Positions 30,500-40,527 of a stretch of DNA of 64,000 nt are shown here, piece by piece. The stretch's first letter is position 1. Each line of letters opens with the position of its first letter. The notes below the pieces were generated by a model. It worked only from the letters and a program-made list of their open reading frames with translations, was not told where the DNA came from and did not search any database. The stretch comes from Shewanella sp. Isolate13 (GTDB lineage Bacteria; Pseudomonadota; Gammaproteobacteria; Enterobacterales; Shewanellaceae): contig NZ_JAKEVD010000018.1 of NCBI RefSeq assembly GCF_022398325.1, forward strand, positions 16,249 to 80,248. Direction: 5' to 3'. Position numbers and translations under genes: made by a program.

Positions 30500-31375
30500 C
30501 TATTTCGATACATCGACAATATAGTGCCCTTGTAACCAGTTTCGACCAATCAAGAGTTTATAAGACATCTTACTTCTGTCTCTCAGGTTAACCTTAACTT
30601 TATACTCGTGACCAGGCTCGCCAATTTTGAGTTCGACCATATAGCGGATCTCGCTTCCTTGAGCATTTCGGATCAATGATGTTTCCACGATACGAGACTT
30701 CACCACATGAGACTCTCCCTTCTCATTTTCAGTGGTAAAATGTATCACCTTGCCGACATTTTTTTCCATGTCAGGATCTTCATTGTCAATCTTCATATCA
30801 TAGGCATGCAACGAGTTTTCAACCGCGCCGGTATCGATACGGGTTTTAAAAATTAACCCTGACTCAACAACGCTAATCGGCGCCGTTGGCCCAATGAGCT
30901 TTTTCTCTGAGACATCGACGACATAACGCCCCTTAAGCCAGTTTCGGCCTATCAAGAGCTTGTAATCCATATGGCTGCGATCTCGCAAGTTAACGCGAAC
31001 CTTTCGCTCTTTGCCCTTAAAGCCGACATCTAGATCGACCATATAGCGGGTTTCGGTGCCTTGGGAGTTACTCACCGTAGAGGTCTTAACTATCTTGGCT
31101 TTTAGGCGCTTTTTTTCACCAGCGTTATTCTCTGTTGTAAAAGAGACCATCTTGCCAATGTTGTCTTTCATATTCTCAGCACTTCCGCCCTCAACCTCGA
31201 TGTCATAGGCATGCAGTGAAGTATTAACCGCTCCAGTGTCGATACGCGCCACATAAGAAAGGTCGGCATGGGCCACCGACATCTTGGCGGTAGAACCTAT
31301 TACCGCTTTCTCACTCGCGGCTACAGAGAAAGAAGATGTGAGAATCAATAAGCACAATCCTGCTTTTTTAAGCAT
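30500..31375 (-). CDS. Exported protein with two tandem retropepsin-like (DTGA) domains
   Basis: A protein of 291 residues with a signal peptide (cleavage near VAA-SE, residue 20), so probably periplasmic. Two homologous units of about 130 residues follow. Each has an aspartic-protease-like DTGAV-x-SLHAYD (Asp46 and Asp181), a middle TTEN motif, then VNLRDRS and YKLLIGRNWL. This is the Zn_protease/RimB-like family (PF05618 by recognition), normally a single domain. Two DTGA loops in one chain recall pepsin-type fusion of retropepsin halves. The substrate is unknown; relatives often lie near ATP-grasp peptide ligases, but none is present here. AAGGAA precedes the ATG. Confidence 0.85.
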   Translation of the reverse strand: MLKKAGLCLLILTSSFSVAASEKAVIGSTAKMSVAHADLSYVARIDTGAVNTSLHAYDIEVEGGSAENMKDNIGKMVSFTTENNAGEKKRLKAKIVKTSTVSNSQGTETRYMVDLDVGFKGKERKVRVNLRDRSHMDYKLLIGRNWLKGRYVVDVSEKKLIGPTAPISVVESGLIFKTRIDTGAVENSLHAYDMKIDNEDPDMEKNVGKVIHFTTENEKGESHVVKSRIVETSLIRNAQGSEIRYMVELKIGEPGHEYKVKVNLRDRSKMSYKLLIGRNWLQGHYIVDVSK

Positions 31376-31563
31376 GGTGTTTCCTTAATATAAGAGTCAT
31401 AAACCTAGACTTGTTTAGCTTTATGATAGCAAGAAATAAAGGTGAATAAAGACTGCGGTACTATGACATAAGAAAGCTGTATGAATACTGGCGTTAAAGA
31501 AAAAATCACCGCAAAGATTCATTAACACCAATTAAGATAATCACTGCCTCCAACTCATCCAAT

Positions 31564-31860
31564 TTAGTAAATAAACTGAAAAACAAATAAACTAAACAGT
31601 ACTGATGTACAGGTACAATGACATGCGTGTAACTTTCGATTAAAGTGGCTGTTAAATAGTCTTAGGTGCCGATAAAACTGCACAGCCAACCAGACTAAGA
31701 TAAAGGGCACAAATGGCAAAGACACGACTAACGGAAAAAAGCCCCAGCCAAAACCGAAAGCATTATCACTAAAGAGCCTAAGGAAAAACCAAAACAGCAG
31801 TAGACAGGCATACACTAACATATGCTGTCTATTTATAGATTTTCTCAGCTCATTTAGCAT
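31564..31860 (-). CDS. Small putative membrane protein
   Basis: A 98-residue frame whose ATG has a strong GAGGGG six bases upstream. Hydrophobic segments lie at about 14-30 (MLVYACLLLFWFFLRLF) and 40-62 (FFPLVVSLPFVPFILVWLA), followed by a basic RHLRLF stretch and an odd Cys/His-rich tail (HACHCTCT) with a final hydrophobic run. I do not recognise it. The ribosome-binding site and topology favour a real gene; the tail could reflect a frameshift near the 3' end. Confidence 0.5.
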   Translation of the reverse strand: MLNELRKSINRQHMLVYACLLLFWFFLRLFSDNAFGFGWGFFPLVVSLPFVPFILVWLAVQFYRHLRLFNSHFNRKLHACHCTCTSVLFSLFVFQFIY

Positions 31861-31959
31861 TAGATCCCCTCGTATCGATACTGCAACATTAGGCTTTTAA
31901 GCCAAAGCTAACAAGCTGATAGCATGAGAGAACTGTAACTAAATATAAAGTTGCTGACA

Positions 31960-32313
31960 TTAAGCTGCGGTTAATCTCGCGACTTCTTGATCAAACAGAT
32001 TCTTAATCAAACCCGAAAATTCGCTAATAAATCGAGTTTGCTCTACGGTAGCCTTATGATCGGCGACTCGGGCTAAGATCTCCTCAAGATCATACACGAT
32101 GGCATCGACTTCTCGAATGACCAAATTTCTCTGGGAAAATGTCAGAGAAGGGTTTTGACCACAAACCATGATAATTTGTGCGGCAAGTTGCTCTTCAAAT
32201 AGCTCCATGACTGTCTCATCACTGGGGCTATGTTGCTGTGAGTTTTCAAATATTCCTAAATGCTCAGTCAAGTACTGAATCAAATGTATATATCCGTCTT
32301 TATCGGTAACCAT
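31960..32313 (-). CDS. DUF3802-like small helical protein
   Basis: The frame opens at a GTG (32331), but the ATG at 32313 with AGG six bases upstream gives a better start, MVTDKDGY, and 117 residues. It is acidic and all-helical by pattern, with segments LIQYLTEHLGIF, VMELFEEQLAAQIIMVC, a central REVDAIVYDLEEILARV and a C-terminal FSGLIKNLFDQEVARL. I assign it tentatively to DUF3802, a gammaproteobacterial family of unknown function. No export signal or catalytic motif is visible. Confidence 0.65.
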   Translation of the reverse strand: MVTDKDGYIHLIQYLTEHLGIFENSQQHSPSDETVMELFEEQLAAQIIMVCGQNPSLTFSQRNLVIREVDAIVYDLEEILARVADHKATVEQTRFISEFSGLIKNLFDQEVARLTAA

Positions 32314-32565
32314 AGTCAACCTAAAATACACAAACCTATGCGCACAGCAATCTATACCGTTTACGCAAAGGGCGTAGTCAATTTATTGTTTATCTTCTTG
32401 CAAGGATAGTATCTGAGTTTGTTTCTAATTGAAATCATCCCAGTTTAATCGACACCACTTTTCCCGCAAAGCGCCACACTTTACAAAATAACTTAAGCGC
32501 CCCCAACTAAAACGTTCAAAGCCACTCTAATTCACTCAAAGTCAGCGCTAATCCTACAACTTTGT

Positions 32566-33141
32566 CTACCGTTTAAGATTCAGCATAAATGACACAGGCA
32601 CCGCTTTACTAATTGCAGACAACCCAGCGATTTCACGTAATTTATCAACTCCGGAAGACAGACCAAAACTGTCTGCATTAACAATAACTGGGGCAACGCT
32701 CGCAACGAGGATGTGAGAATCTGAGAGCTTTGCGATACTCACCGTAAACGCCATCTTCTGCTTTTTACCATGTAACGAAACTTCAGCGTCAATTGTCGCC
32801 ACTTTCACAGAGCCTACTGCAAGATCTGCGAGTATCTTTGGATCGACATTAGCTTTTAGCATCAGTTTTGGATATTTATCAACCTCAAACAATAAGGAGT
32901 CCATACGCTCATCACGAATATCGATGTTGGTTGCCACACTAGCTAAGGCAATTGAAAAATTGAATTGGCCCTTATCAGTCAAGTTACCAGCGATGGATTT
33001 AAAATGATGAACCTCTGCAATATCGCCCTTTTTAATGGATATAAAGTTAACTGCAGAGCTGTCGTTTTCAACAGTCCAATTGCCAGCCGATGCCATCAGC
33101 GAAAAAGGCAGCAATAATATACCTATAATTAAACTTTTCAT
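32566..33141 (-). CDS. YceI family periplasmic protein
   Basis: A lipocalin-like family that binds isoprenoid or amphipathic ligands in the periplasm. Of two nearby ATGs, the one at 33141 has GAGGGA six bases upstream and starts a signal peptide (MKSLIIGILLLPFSLMASA) cleaved before GNW. The mature YceI barrel has VNFISIKKGDIAEVHHF, DIRDERMDSLLF and the strand segment VSLHGKKQKM. It has 191 residues in total. It lies upstream of the DUF3802-like gene and downstream of pdxH, separated by spacers. Confidence 0.87.
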   Translation of the reverse strand: MKSLIIGILLLPFSLMASAGNWTVENDSSAVNFISIKKGDIAEVHHFKSIAGNLTDKGQFNFSIALASVATNIDIRDERMDSLLFEVDKYPKLMLKANVDPKILADLAVGSVKVATIDAEVSLHGKKQKMAFTVSIAKLSDSHILVASVAPVIVNADSFGLSSGVDKLREIAGLSAISKAVPVSFMLNLKR

Positions 33142-33301
33142 CTCCATTCCCTCTCGTGATCTCGTTATTCACCTTAACAGTTAAGCTTAACCTAATTTAA
33201 AAATTTACTATCCACAAGCGCCTATTTTTTACACCAAAGCCCTATATTGATTCTTTATACCTATATACATTCTTTATCTTAGGACGGATTGCCAAAAACA
33301 C

Positions 33302-33326
33302 AAAAGCCGCAAACAATGCGGCTTTT
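33302..33326 (-). terminator. Terminator of pdxH
   Basis: AAAAGCCGC and GCGGCTTTT (9-bp arms) with a 7-base loop, 17 bases beyond the pdxH stop; the T-run is on the minus strand. Confidence 0.87.
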
Positions 33327-33342
33327 GGAATACGGGTTGGTA

Positions 33343-33981
33343 TTATGGGGCTAAGCGGCTGTGCTGCCAGCCGTCCTCAACCTTGGTATAGATAAATCGG
33401 TCATGCAGACGGTGCTCGCCTCCCTGCCAAAACTCAATACTCTTTGGCCTAACAAGATACCCCCCCCAAAATTTAGGCAGCGGCACTTCACCTTTAGAAA
33501 ACTTTGCTTTCATCTCGGCAAACTTACTCTCGAGTGCTTTTCTTGCGCTTATAGGGCTAGATTGTTTAGACACCCATGCTGCAATTTGGCTCTCCTTAGG
33601 TCTGCTCATAAAATACTTAAGCACCTCAGTTTTTGATAACGGCTCTGCGATACCAGTAACCGCAACCTGCTTATCTAAGCTGTGCCAAGGGAATAAAATG
33701 CTAACCTGTGCATTATTGGCAATATGCTGAGCCTTACGGCTTTCAAGGTTCGTAAAAAACACAAAGCCATCATTATCAAACCGCTTAAGCAATACAATTC
33801 GTTGAAAAGGTTGACCATTTTCATCGACTGTCGCTACGGACATCGCCGTTGGATCTTTGATGTCAGAGTCACGAATGACTTCCAACCACGCATTAAATAG
33901 GTCCATAGGATCACTAGGCACCTCTTCATTATGCAATTCACCTAATGTGTATTCGCGTCTGATATCACTGATCTCTGACAT
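33343..33981 (-). CDS. pdxH: Pyridoxamine 5'-phosphate oxidase
   Basis: FMN enzyme making pyridoxal phosphate from PNP or PMP. Its 212 residues are typical. The FMN-binding segment [18 protein letters not shown], the ARVSILF-like strand (here [12 protein letters not shown]), [17 protein letters not shown], and the C-terminal signature [13 protein letters not shown]...RLAP are all present. AAAGGA lies seven bases before the ATG. It is a single-gene unit, with terminators on both sides. Confidence 0.97.
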   Translation of the reverse strand: MSEISDIRREYTLGELHNEEVPSDPMDLFNAWLEVIRDSDIKDPTAMSVATVDENGQPFQRIVLLKRFDNDGFVFFTNLESRKAQHIANNAQVSILFPWHSLDKQVAVTGIAEPLSKTEVLKYFMSRPKESQIAAWVSKQSSPISARKALESKFAEMKAKFSKGEVPLPKFWGGYLVRPKSIEFWQGGEHRLHDRFIYTKVEDGWQHSRLAP

Positions 33982-34004
33982 GTAAAAATCCTTTCAAAGC
34001 ACAT

Positions 34005-34035
34005 AAAAAAAGAAGCGCTCATTGAGCGCTTCTTT
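34005..34035 (-). terminator. Terminator of speB
   Basis: A 12-bp stem (34009-34020 with 34024-34035) and 3-base loop lie beyond the speB stop, followed on the minus strand by a run of at least seven T. Confidence 0.9.
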
Positions 34036-34128
34036 AATCATAACAATCTTAGCCGTTAGGCGGGAACCTTTTAACACGTTCCCGAGCTAGATATTTTCAT
34101 CTAACATGTTAGCGTTAGCTAGGATGGC

Positions 34129-35058
34129 TTATTTGATCTTACCGTTAGACTCAGCCCAAACATGCAGCATCTCTAGACCTAAGGTAGCACCAGCTAAAGC
34201 AGTGATCTCTGCGCTGTCATAGGCTGGTGCGACTTCAACCACATCCATACCCACAATCTTCATGCCTTTAAGACCACGAATGATTTTCATCGCCTTATCG
34301 CTAGTTAAACCACCACATACAGGCGTACCGGTACCTGGTGCAAAAGCAGGGTCTAAACAGTCAATATCGAAAGTCACGTAAAGTGGCATGTCACCAACAC
34401 GCTCACGAATTTGTGCAACGATTTCATCTGCTGTCATTTCATTGGCAGCTGCCGCATCAATCACTTTGAAAAGGTGATTTGCTGTATCGTACTCAGTACG
34501 AATACCAACTTGAATTGAGTTTTCTGCAGCGATGATGCCTTCATTTGGCGCATGGTAGAACATGGTACCATGATCATACTTGCTACCTTGGCTATATGTG
34601 TCGGTATGCGCATCAAAGTGCAATAACGCCATCTTACCGTGCTTCTTATAGTGAGCACGTAGCAGAGGTAGTGTCACGAAGTGGTCGCCACCAAAGCTTA
34701 GCATCGCCTTGTCTGCTTCTAGGATCTTAGTCGCGAAGTCCTCAACACGCTGAGTGAAGTCTGCAGAGTCACCACAGTTATAAACTAAATCACCAGCATC
34801 GACGATTTTTACGTGCTCGCTTAATTTAAACTGATAAGGCCAGCGAGTCTCTTCCCAAGCCAAGTTAACTGAAGCGTTACGGATAGCGCCAGGCCCCATA
34901 CGTCCACCAGAACGCCCCGTTGTCGCCATATCAAACGGTAAGCCTAATACAACAACATCCGCATCACCTTCTAATGGTTTAAAGTCCAGCGGCTGTCTTA
35001 AGTAACCAAATGCATTTGAATAAAGCGAATAATCAGGCTTATCTGCAATAGTGGTCAT
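34129..35058 (-). CDS. speB: Agmatinase
   Basis: Ureohydrolase splitting agmatine, the product of SpeA, into putrescine and urea. Its 309 residues carry the binuclear manganese motifs [14 protein letters not shown] and [17 protein letters not shown], plus [11 protein letters not shown] near the N-terminus. GGAG lies five bases before the ATG. It begins 24 bases after the decarboxylase gene speD, so the two are probably cotranscribed. Confidence 0.96.
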   Translation of the reverse strand: MTTIADKPDYSLYSNAFGYLRQPLDFKPLEGDADVVVLGLPFDMATTGRSGGRMGPGAIRNASVNLAWEETRWPYQFKLSEHVKIVDAGDLVYNCGDSADFTQRVEDFATKILEADKAMLSFGGDHFVTLPLLRAHYKKHGKMALLHFDAHTDTYSQGSKYDHGTMFYHAPNEGIIAAENSIQVGIRTEYDTANHLFKVIDAAAANEMTADEIVAQIRERVGDMPLYVTFDIDCLDPAFAPGTGTPVCGGLTSDKAMKIIRGLKGMKIVGMDVVEVAPAYDSAEITALAGATLGLEMLHVWAESNGKIK

Positions 35059-35082
35059 AAATACTCCATAAAGTGTCTAGAG

Positions 35083-36003
35083 TCACAATACTTCGGCAAA
35101 CAGAGTTTCGCTGCCGCCCTGTGTATAGTGATTGTAATTAAATTCATTGAGCGGATTTAACTGTAGATCACAATTGGCAATCCTTCGATGAGAAGGAAAG
35201 TCCTTATTGGCGACCTGCATATTCATCCCAATGATGTCCCAACTGCTGGGGTTCAATATTTTCAACAACTCTGCAAAAATATTGAACGGATACTGCGAAA
35301 AATTCAAGTTTGTTTCAATACTCACATAAGAGCTGTGCTCTTGAGGAGTGATATGTATAGTCAGAAACTTATCTTCAAATATGCCATTAACCGAATAACC
35401 ACAGGGCTTAAACAGATAATCATCGAACTCAAACATGGGCAATAATCGCTCAAGTTGTAATCGCTTACGGATCTCATCACTCGATTGATTGTTACAACGT
35501 AAATACTCAGCCAGCTCACCTTTTATGTGATACATCAACAAGCAAGCACTCGCATCACTCTGTACTACTTGCTCGCTACAAAAAAGATAATGATGATGAT
35601 TATCTAAATGGCCGACTCGATAGGCGGTACCCGGAAGTTGAGCCCTTAGCCTTTGAACATCTTCTTCAAAACGACTTGCCTGTAAATAGGATAGAAACTC
35701 ACTCTTACGCTGATAAGTTAAGCTTGATATGACGTCTATCCCGATTTGCTCGATCACATAGTTAACCGCATCGATTAAACGAGTGTTACCACAGGTAATT
35801 AATAAAAGTTTGCGCTCCCAAACCAACAGAGTCGACTCGCTGAGTACATAGGCATCACAAGCTTGATTAGAAAGCTGTGATAAGATCTCGGCTCCGGCCA
35901 GCGATAGTGTTTGCTGCCAAAAATCCAATGGCAAAGATCGCAATGAAACAGCACTGCAGTTGACCTGTAGCTCTATTTTCTTCTCCGACCCTTCAAAAAA
36001 CAT
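35083..36003 (-). CDS. speD: S-adenosylmethionine decarboxylase proenzyme, eukaryotic class
   Basis: Makes decarboxylated SAM, the aminopropyl donor for spermidine. Its 306 residues match the long eukaryotic/plant-animal type, not the ~120-residue bacterial SpeD. The self-cleavage site is in YVLSESTLLV, between E56 and S57, where S57 becomes the pyruvoyl group. The catalytic cysteine C71 is in TCGNT. The proenzyme-processing histidine is in LTIHITP, followed by YVSIETN. It lies between speA and speB, upstream of speB by 24 bases. No spermidine synthase gene is in the window. Confidence 0.9.
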   Translation of the reverse strand: MFFEGSEKKIELQVNCSAVSLRSLPLDFWQQTLSLAGAEILSQLSNQACDAYVLSESTLLVWERKLLLITCGNTRLIDAVNYVIEQIGIDVISSLTYQRKSEFLSYLQASRFEEDVQRLRAQLPGTAYRVGHLDNHHHYLFCSEQVVQSDASACLLMYHIKGELAEYLRCNNQSSDEIRKRLQLERLLPMFEFDDYLFKPCGYSVNGIFEDKFLTIHITPQEHSSYVSIETNLNFSQYPFNIFAELLKILNPSSWDIIGMNMQVANKDFPSHRRIANCDLQLNPLNEFNYNHYTQGGSETLFAEVL

Positions 36004-36169
36004 CCTATCGCGATTCCTTCAAATAGCAGCTAAGTAATGAGAGCGATTAACTTATGCAAACGAGTGTAAGTTGTTTGAGCAGCTAGACTGAATTAAGTTC
36101 CTAGCGTCTTACTAAACCAAAATCTAGCCAGCGGTTTTTGATAACTCATACAGGCTTCTAAAGGCTTAA

Positions 36170-36205
36170 AAACAAAACCAGCTTCAAGCGAACTTAAAGC
36201 TGGTT
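36170..36205 (-). terminator. Terminator of speA
   Basis: AACCAGCTT (36176-36184) and AAGCTGGTT (36197-36205) are followed on the minus strand by TTTTGTTTTT. It separates speA from speD-speB, so the latter pair likely has its own promoter in the remaining ~170 bp. Confidence 0.82.
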
Positions 36206-36290
36206 ATACATATCTAGCTCGGTCGTTAGCCCCAGTTAAAACGCTTCGGCTTCAACAAACACTGGGCCGACTCCCCAGCTAACAATCTGC

Positions 36291-38204
36291 TTATGAGAAG
36301 TCTTCTAGGTAAGTGTAACCCTTTAGACCTAACTGTAACTCTTCTAGAATGTTAGCACGCTCGTCTTCAGCAATATGCTTGTTTACTAACTCTTCATAGG
36401 TTCTCATAAATGAAACCGCGTCCAAGTTCACATATCTAAGTACGTCAGCGACCGTGTCACCAGCTAATACTGACTCAACGTTAGTGCGCGCATCTTCGTC
36501 CAAACGGACGACCGCTGAGTTAGTGTCGCCAAACAGGTTATGCATATCACCCAAAATCTCTTGATATGCACCAACCAAGAAGAAGCCGATTAAATATGGG
36601 CTCTCTTGCGTCCAAGCCGGCACAGGTAGCGTAGTCTCAATACCTTGACCTTCTACGTACTGATCGACAGTACCGTCAGAGTCACAAGTAATATCTAGCA
36701 TTACCGCTCTGCTCTCTGGCGCCTTATCAAGACCTGATAATGGCATCACTGGAAACACCTGATCGATACCCCATGCATCTGGTAGCGACTGGAACAATGA
36801 GAAGTTAACAAAGAACTTATCTGCTAACTTTTCGTTCAACTCATCAATAATCGGTCTATGGAAGCGATACTTAGAACTCATACTGCCCTGAAGTTCGTAG
36901 CAAACTCGTAGGTTTACCTGCTCAGCCCATGCGCGTTCGGCCAAACCTAACTGACCAACAGCAAACAGAGAGTGAGCTTCTGACAGATCGCTTTGACAAT
37001 CATGGAAAATCTCAATCAAGGCGCGCTGATCGGCTTTGCCGCTCACTTCAACCCATGACTGCCACATGTTGTGCAGTAACTGAGGTGCATCTTCAGCTGG
37101 CGGTTGAATGTCCTCAGGTTTATAGGCCTCAGTACCAATTACGTCAGTTAGTAGTACCGCGTGATGTGCAGTCAAGTAACGGCCAGATTCTGAGATGATT
37201 CTCGGCATTGGCTGCTCATACTCTTTACACATATCGGTCAATACACTGACGATATTGTTAGCGTACTCAGTCAGGCCATAGTTCATTGAGTGACTGCTTT
37301 GGCTGCGAGTACCATCGTAATCAACCGCTAGACCACCACCTACGTCAAAACACTTAACGTTTGCACCAAGCTTCATCAATTCACAATAGAAACGACCCGC
37401 TTCGCTTACACCTTGGCGAATATCACGAATGTTGGCGATTTGCGAACCTAAGTGGAAGTGAAGTAGCTCTAATGAATCAAGCATATTTTCTTGCTTGAGT
37501 GAGTTAATCACCTGCAATACCTGCGCAGCACTCAAGCCAAACTTAGACTTTTCGCCACCACTTGCCTGCCACTTACCTTTGCCTTGGAACGCCAAACGAA
37601 CACGTAAACCAAGACGTGGCGTCACGCCTAGCTCTTTAGCTTGTTCAAGGACGACTTTAAGCTCAGACATCTTCTCAAGGACGATATACACCTTGTGGCC
37701 TAGCTTCTCGCCGATTAGGGCAAGTCGAATATATTCTTTATCTTTATAACCGTTACAGATAATGACCGAACTGGCTTTTTGTGCCATCGCTAACACAGCC
37801 ATTAGCTCAGGCTTACTGCCCGCCTCTAAACCTAACTGTGGTACTTCTTTCGCGACCTGACTGGCTAGGATCTCTTCAACAACCGTTTGCTGTTGGTTTA
37901 CTTTAATCGGGTATACCAGCAAGTAATCATTTTCATATTGATACTTTTGAATCGCCTGATTAAATGCCTGACACAGGCTATTTACTCTATGATGTAAAAT
38001 TTGTGGGAAACGCACCAAAACGGGTAAAGCCACACCTGACTTAACCATATCTTTTGCCATTTCATTCAAACCAATTTTACAATCTGGGCGGCTAGGATCC
38101 GGTGACACTGTCACCTCGCCTTCATCGCTAATGCCGTATAGTCCTTGGCTCCAGTGATTTACGTTATAACTTGCGCGTGCATCATCAATAGACCAATTGC
38201 TCAT
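36291..38204 (-). CDS. speA: Biosynthetic arginine decarboxylase
   Basis: Fold III PLP enzyme that turns arginine into agmatine. Its 637 residues match SpeA (~630-660). Visible are YPIKVNQQQ with the PLP lysine, [23 protein letters not shown], the glycine loop [26 protein letters not shown] and the C-terminal [12 protein letters not shown] sits five bases before the ATG. With speB and speD it forms the local polyamine set, though a terminator follows it. Confidence 0.97.
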   Translation of the reverse strand: MSNWSIDDARASYNVNHWSQGLYGISDEGEVTVSPDPSRPDCKIGLNEMAKDMVKSGVALPVLVRFPQILHHRVNSLCQAFNQAIQKYQYENDYLLVYPIKVNQQQTVVEEILASQVAKEVPQLGLEAGSKPELMAVLAMAQKASSVIICNGYKDKEYIRLALIGEKLGHKVYIVLEKMSELKVVLEQAKELGVTPRLGLRVRLAFQGKGKWQASGGEKSKFGLSAAQVLQVINSLKQENMLDSLELLHFHLGSQIANIRDIRQGVSEAGRFYCELMKLGANVKCFDVGGGLAVDYDGTRSQSSHSMNYGLTEYANNIVSVLTDMCKEYEQPMPRIISESGRYLTAHHAVLLTDVIGTEAYKPEDIQPPAEDAPQLLHNMWQSWVEVSGKADQRALIEIFHDCQSDLSEAHSLFAVGQLGLAERAWAEQVNLRVCYELQGSMSSKYRFHRPIIDELNEKLADKFFVNFSLFQSLPDAWGIDQVFPVMPLSGLDKAPESRAVMLDITCDSDGTVDQYVEGQGIETTLPVPAWTQESPYLIGFFLVGAYQEILGDMHNLFGDTNSAVVRLDEDARTNVESVLAGDTVADVLRYVNLDAVSFMRTYEELVNKHIAEDERANILEELQLGLKGYTYLEDFS

Positions 38205-38828
38205 ATTTGTCCTAACCTGTCTATTTAACTCAAATAAGCTGATCGAATCTTTGTTATTTCAATCAACTTGCGATTATTTAAATCAGTAACATCCCGATTC
38301 GTCTACAAAGTACAAATTGTCTGGATCAACACTCGGTAACATCGCAAGCGTTACCCTCAATAAGTATTAACTATACCCAGTAAAACCGCCTACTTAAATC
38401 GCTGCGATTCACTACTTTTATGGTTACTAATGAATGTATGCTGTAAAAGCTAACATGTAAAACCGAATCCATAAAAAACTATTTGTGACTTTAAATATTA
38501 CCTAACCGCAGTTCGGTATTTTTTATTCAAAAAATGAGAGCACGAACGACGCACTTTTCTCACTGAATTTTTGCGGCGCAATTAAACCTTGAGACTGTTG
38601 AGAATGCAAGACTCAGATGCGCATTTAGTGCTAATTTATTATCACCTTATAATAGCGCGGTAACATAACGTACCATTTATGACTCTAATCGTGATAAATC
38701 CCCCATTTTAATTACAGTGACCTCGCCACTTTGAGCCATTAGTTTCAACGGGCTAAAGCATATTGGAATGTTTTCCACTATAATCGCAGCTGAATTTAAT
38801 CGTTACTGTTTTTAAAGTAGAGAACATC
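38205..38828. promoter_or_regulatory. 624-bp divergent spacer between speA and the CvfB-type gene
   Basis: I see no gene here. For the rightward gene there are TATAAT boxes at 38648-38653 (with TTTAGT 18 bp upstream) and at 38779-38784 (no good -35). The half nearest speA should hold the speA promoter and a leader, but I could not single one out. The spacer is longer than needed for two promoters. Confidence 0.35.
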
Positions 38829-39662
38829 ATGATCCAGATAGGCAAAACCTGTAAGCTAGAAGTCGTCAAACAAGTTGATTTTGGTGTCTATTTAGACGCT
38901 AAAGAGATGGGCCAGGTACTTCTTCCTCGCAAAGCTGTACCAAAGGATTGCCAAGTCGGAGATCTGATCAATGTGTTTCTCTATTTAGACTCAGAGGATA
39001 TGATCATTGCCACGACTCGTCGCCCTTATGCGCAAGTCGGACAGTTCGCCTATCTTGAAGCAACAGCTAACGGCCCATACGGTGCCTTCCTAGACTGGGG
39101 ATTAGATAAAGATCTACTCTTGCCATTTGGTGAGCAGCACCGAGAAATTGAGGTAGGTAAGTCATACCTAGTTTATATCTATACCAGCCATGTTGATGAC
39201 CGCATCGTCGCCTCTTCTAAAATCGAGAAGTTCCTCGATCTGACTGAGCCAAAGTTCAGAGAAGGTGAAGAAGTTAACCTTATCATTGGTGGCAGCACCG
39301 ATCTGGGCTATAAGGCGATTATCAATAACACCCATTGGGGCGTACTCTATAAGAACGAGGTTTACACTCGTTTAAGCTTTGGTCAAAAACTGAAAGGCTT
39401 CATCAAACGCATGAGAAGCGATGGTAAAATCGACCTGATTTTACAAAAAGGCGCCAAAGAGGAACTCGATAAGCACTCTGTGACAATTATGATCAAGCTT
39501 AAACAAGCTGGCGGTTTCCTGCCCCTAAATGATAAGACCGATGCAGAGGTGATCTACTCTCAACTATCTATGAGTAAAAAAGCCTTTAAAAAGAGTATCG
39601 GCGGCCTTTATAAGAGCAAGCAGATCACCATCTCACCAGATGGGATCCGTCTAGCAGACTAA
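38829..39662 (+). CDS. S1-domain RNA-binding protein, CvfB type
   Basis: A 277-residue RNA-binding protein with consecutive S1-like OB folds (about 1-60, 65-135, 140-210; for example VKQVDFGVYLDA, ATANGPYGAFLDWGLDKDLLLP and WGVLYKNEV) and a C-terminal winged helix (about 215-277, LSMSKKAFKKSIGGLYK). This order matches CvfB, a virulence-gene regulator in Staphylococcus. Its role in gammaproteobacteria is not established. AGAGAA precedes the ATG. It is a single-gene unit closed by a hairpin. Confidence 0.85.
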   Translation: MIQIGKTCKLEVVKQVDFGVYLDAKEMGQVLLPRKAVPKDCQVGDLINVFLYLDSEDMIIATTRRPYAQVGQFAYLEATANGPYGAFLDWGLDKDLLLPFGEQHREIEVGKSYLVYIYTSHVDDRIVASSKIEKFLDLTEPKFREGEEVNLIIGGSTDLGYKAIINNTHWGVLYKNEVYTRLSFGQKLKGFIKRMRSDGKIDLILQKGAKEELDKHSVTIMIKLKQAGGFLPLNDKTDAEVIYSQLSMSKKAFKKSIGGLYKSKQITISPDGIRLAD

Positions 39663-39730
39663 TCTAAACTCTGATATTGCTTATAAACTCAGCAACTGCA
39701 TAGTTAGGACTTCTAAACCACCTTTGCATT

Positions 39731-39767
39731 AAAGCATGGCTCTGTTATAACAAAGCCATGCTTTTTT
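39731..39767 (+). terminator. Terminator after the CvfB-type gene
   Basis: A long stem: AAAGCATGGCT pairs with AGCCATGCTTT and continues inward through the palindrome TGTTATAACA. It ends in TTTTTT, only about 15 bases before the yceH start. Confidence 0.85.
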
Positions 39768-39781
39768 ATTAAGAGGTTAAT

Positions 39782-40429
39782 ATGGAACTGACTCCACATG
39801 AAGCGCGCGTAATCGGGGTTTTACTCGAAAAAGAGATCACCACCCCAGAACAATATCCTCTATCCCTCAACAGTTTAACCTCTGGCTGCAACCAAAAAAC
39901 CAGTAGAGAGCCCGTCCTTAACCTTAGCGAATCTGAGGTACAAAACACCTTAGATGCATTGAGCAAAAAACGCTTAATCTCAGAGCAGTCTGGTTTTGGT
40001 AGCCGAGTGGTGAAATACAAGCACCGTTTCTGCAATACCGAATTTAGTGATCTCCAGCTTAAACCGTCAGAGCTTGCCGTTATCTGTCTTTTACTACTAA
40101 GAGGTCCGCAAACGCCCGGTGAGCTAAGAACTCGTAGCAACCGTCTGCATGAGTTTCACGATGTTAGCGAAGTCGAAGCCACATTAAACGATCTGCACAG
40201 ACGAGAGAAACCACTGGTTGTCCAATTAGCTAAAGAACCTGGTAAGCGTGAGGCTCGCTATCGTCAACTCTTTAGTGAAGTCGATGCCAGTCAAATACCA
40301 GCAGTGTCTGCTCCAACGTCAGAAACATTTGGCGCACAGGATAGCAGCGATCTGCACGCGAGAGTCAGTACCCTTGAGCAAGAAGTGGCGGAACTGAAGG
40401 CCCAATTGCAAAGCTTACTCAATAATTAA
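39782..40429 (+). CDS. yceH: YceH family protein (UPF0502/DUF480)
   Basis: A 215-residue protein with two winged-helix-like repeats: residues ~1-80 ([28 protein letters not shown]) and ~85-165 ([27 protein letters not shown]), then a C-terminal coiled coil ([12 protein letters not shown]). The fold suggests DNA or protein binding, but the function is unknown. AAGAGG lies four bases before the ATG. Confidence 0.92.
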   Translation: MELTPHEARVIGVLLEKEITTPEQYPLSLNSLTSGCNQKTSREPVLNLSESEVQNTLDALSKKRLISEQSGFGSRVVKYKHRFCNTEFSDLQLKPSELAVICLLLLRGPQTPGELRTRSNRLHEFHDVSEVEATLNDLHRREKPLVVQLAKEPGKREARYRQLFSEVDASQIPAVSAPTSETFGAQDSSDLHARVSTLEQEVAELKAQLQSLLNN

Positions 40430-40527
40430 GTCGCAATAACATCCTTTTACAAGGTTAAGATTAACGCCTACCGACAATAGGTGTTAATCTGGAACTCACG
40501 ACAATACCTAACGATTAAGGGATTAGT

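Noticed and set aside
36004..36290. speA-speD-speB as a single operon
   Set aside because: A clear terminator after speA (36170-36205) separates it from speD-speB; readthrough is possible but a single unit is not supported.
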